In this document: in pieces, positions 63,636 to 64,000 of the stretch
Layout: each line of letters starts with the position of its first letter
Position numbering within the stretch: position 1 is the first letter of the stretch
Source: Bacteroidota bacterium
GTDB lineage: Bacteria > Bacteroidota > Bacteroidia > Chitinophagales > Saprospiraceae
NCBI GenBank assembly: GCA_016124585.1
Contig: WGNL01000010.1
Location: 124,001-188,000 of the forward strand
Reading direction: 5' to 3'
Length of the DNA stretch: 64,000 nt
The notes under the pieces: generated by a model
Told to the model about the DNA's origin: nothing
Databases searched by the model: none
What the model saw: only the letters and a program-made list of their open reading frames with translations
Translations under genes and position numbers: made by a program

Positions 63636-64000
63636 TTTGTGATTGATTCTATAGCGTCTTTTTTTCCTGAATTGGTAATTAAAAAATTAACTAGTTGGTT
63701 AAAATCACCAAGTGTAAACTTATTTTCAGCACTATTCCAATAAGAATCAGACTTTTCATTTGGTTTCAAATCTGTTGAAATATATTCCCATTCTCCTATG
63801 TTACCATTAATTATTGCTTTGGTAGGCCCAAAAACGTTAAGATTCAAATAGGCGGACGTTTGTTTATGTAAATTTTCAACTTCTGCATCTTGAAAGAAAA
63901 AGACCAAAGCAGTAAGCCTATTATTTTGCCTTAAACAATTGAATATTACTTCATTAATGTGTTGATCTGAAAACGAGTATCCTGTAAAAATAAATAATAA
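63632..64000 (-). CDS. SIR2 family protein, C-terminal part, cut by the window edge
   Basis: The last 122 residues read in from the right edge. They begin LFIFTGYSFSDQHINEVIFN; the G-Y-S-F-x-D-x-H-I-N box is the closing signature of SIR2-like (SIR2_2) domains of defence NADases. A roughly 80-residue tail of unknown fold follows (IGEWEYISTDLKPN, LGDFNQLVNFLITNSG). The catalytic N-terminal part lies outside. The ATGA overlap with herA and the usual gene order support a SIR2-HerA operon. Confidence 0.88.
   Translation of the reverse strand, partial: LLFIFTGYSFSDQHINEVIFNCLRQNNRLTALVFFFQDAEVENLHKQTSAYLNLNVFGPTKAIINGNIGEWEYISTDLKPNEKSDSYWNSAENKFTLGDFNQLVNFLITNSGKKDAIESITK

Overview
The window looks like the chromosome of a Bacteroidota bacterium, probably of the Saprospiria/Cytophagia type. 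The signs are many secreted proteins with type IX secretion (T9SS) C-terminal sorting domains, a PorP/SprF-like T9SS membrane protein, gliding-motility-associated C-terminal domains with SprB repeats, a fused CcsBA cytochrome c maturation protein, and weak or absent Shine-Dalgarno sequences with occasional TAnnTTTG -7 boxes. No rRNA, tRNA or cas genes were seen.

Layout. 1-6845 (+): a cell-surface block with the tail of one T9SS cargo, two cohesin-domain adhesins (one with three cohesins plus SprB repeats) and a PorP/SprF protein. 7344-10851: housekeeping genes greA, a HIT protein, ruvC (-), a flippase-like membrane protein and a DUF3108 protein. 10852-21300: an accessory region holding a DUF433/DUF5615 toxin-antitoxin pair, an exported methyltransferase, T9SS cargo genes (one a pseudogene), a VWA/thrombospondin-3 adhesin and an AT-rich lipoprotein operon. 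It is punctuated by two decayed copies of the DUF3108 3' end and four copies of an unrecognised palindromic repeat. 21349-27229: an array-associated protein, DUF4230, a POT peptide transporter, a small membrane protein and a helical-repeat protein. 27440-33375 (-): an ECF sigma factor followed by a single-polypeptide anti-sigma-like/alpha-2-macroglobulin/TonB-plug fusion. 33538-34029: a CAP-domain protein.

34233-52364 is a cytochrome region: CcsBA for haem attachment (+), then on the minus strand a cytochrome b-like membrane protein, an Fe-S/FAD oxidoreductase, a 23-haem cytochrome, a giant cytochrome with 85 CXXCH motifs by my count, an outer-membrane barrel-like protein and an OB-fold-like lipoprotein. 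Read together this could be a quinone-to-periplasm-to-outer-membrane electron conduit. An AT-rich RES-domain gene interrupts it. 52743-60976 holds a DUF2062 protein, a 2322-residue PKD/gliding-CTD adhesin and a small FnIII-like protein. 61649-64000 (-) is the 3' part of a SIR2-HerA anti-phage operon with a KTSC-domain gene as its last gene.

The least explained signal is a set of intergenic arrays with an exact 21-bp period (21061-21291, 46589-46819, 46841-47093, 61206-61415). Sequences differ between loci, but the period and the design (conserved blocks around a variable window, or blocks that flip orientation) are shared. Two of the arrays lie directly upstream of genes for signal-peptide-less proteins with a helical N-terminal region and a beta-sandwich-like C-terminal region. 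I regard these arrays plus their neighbours as the best candidate for an undescribed system. A second class of repeats, short 7-11 bp tandem words forming hairpins, sits at several gene borders.
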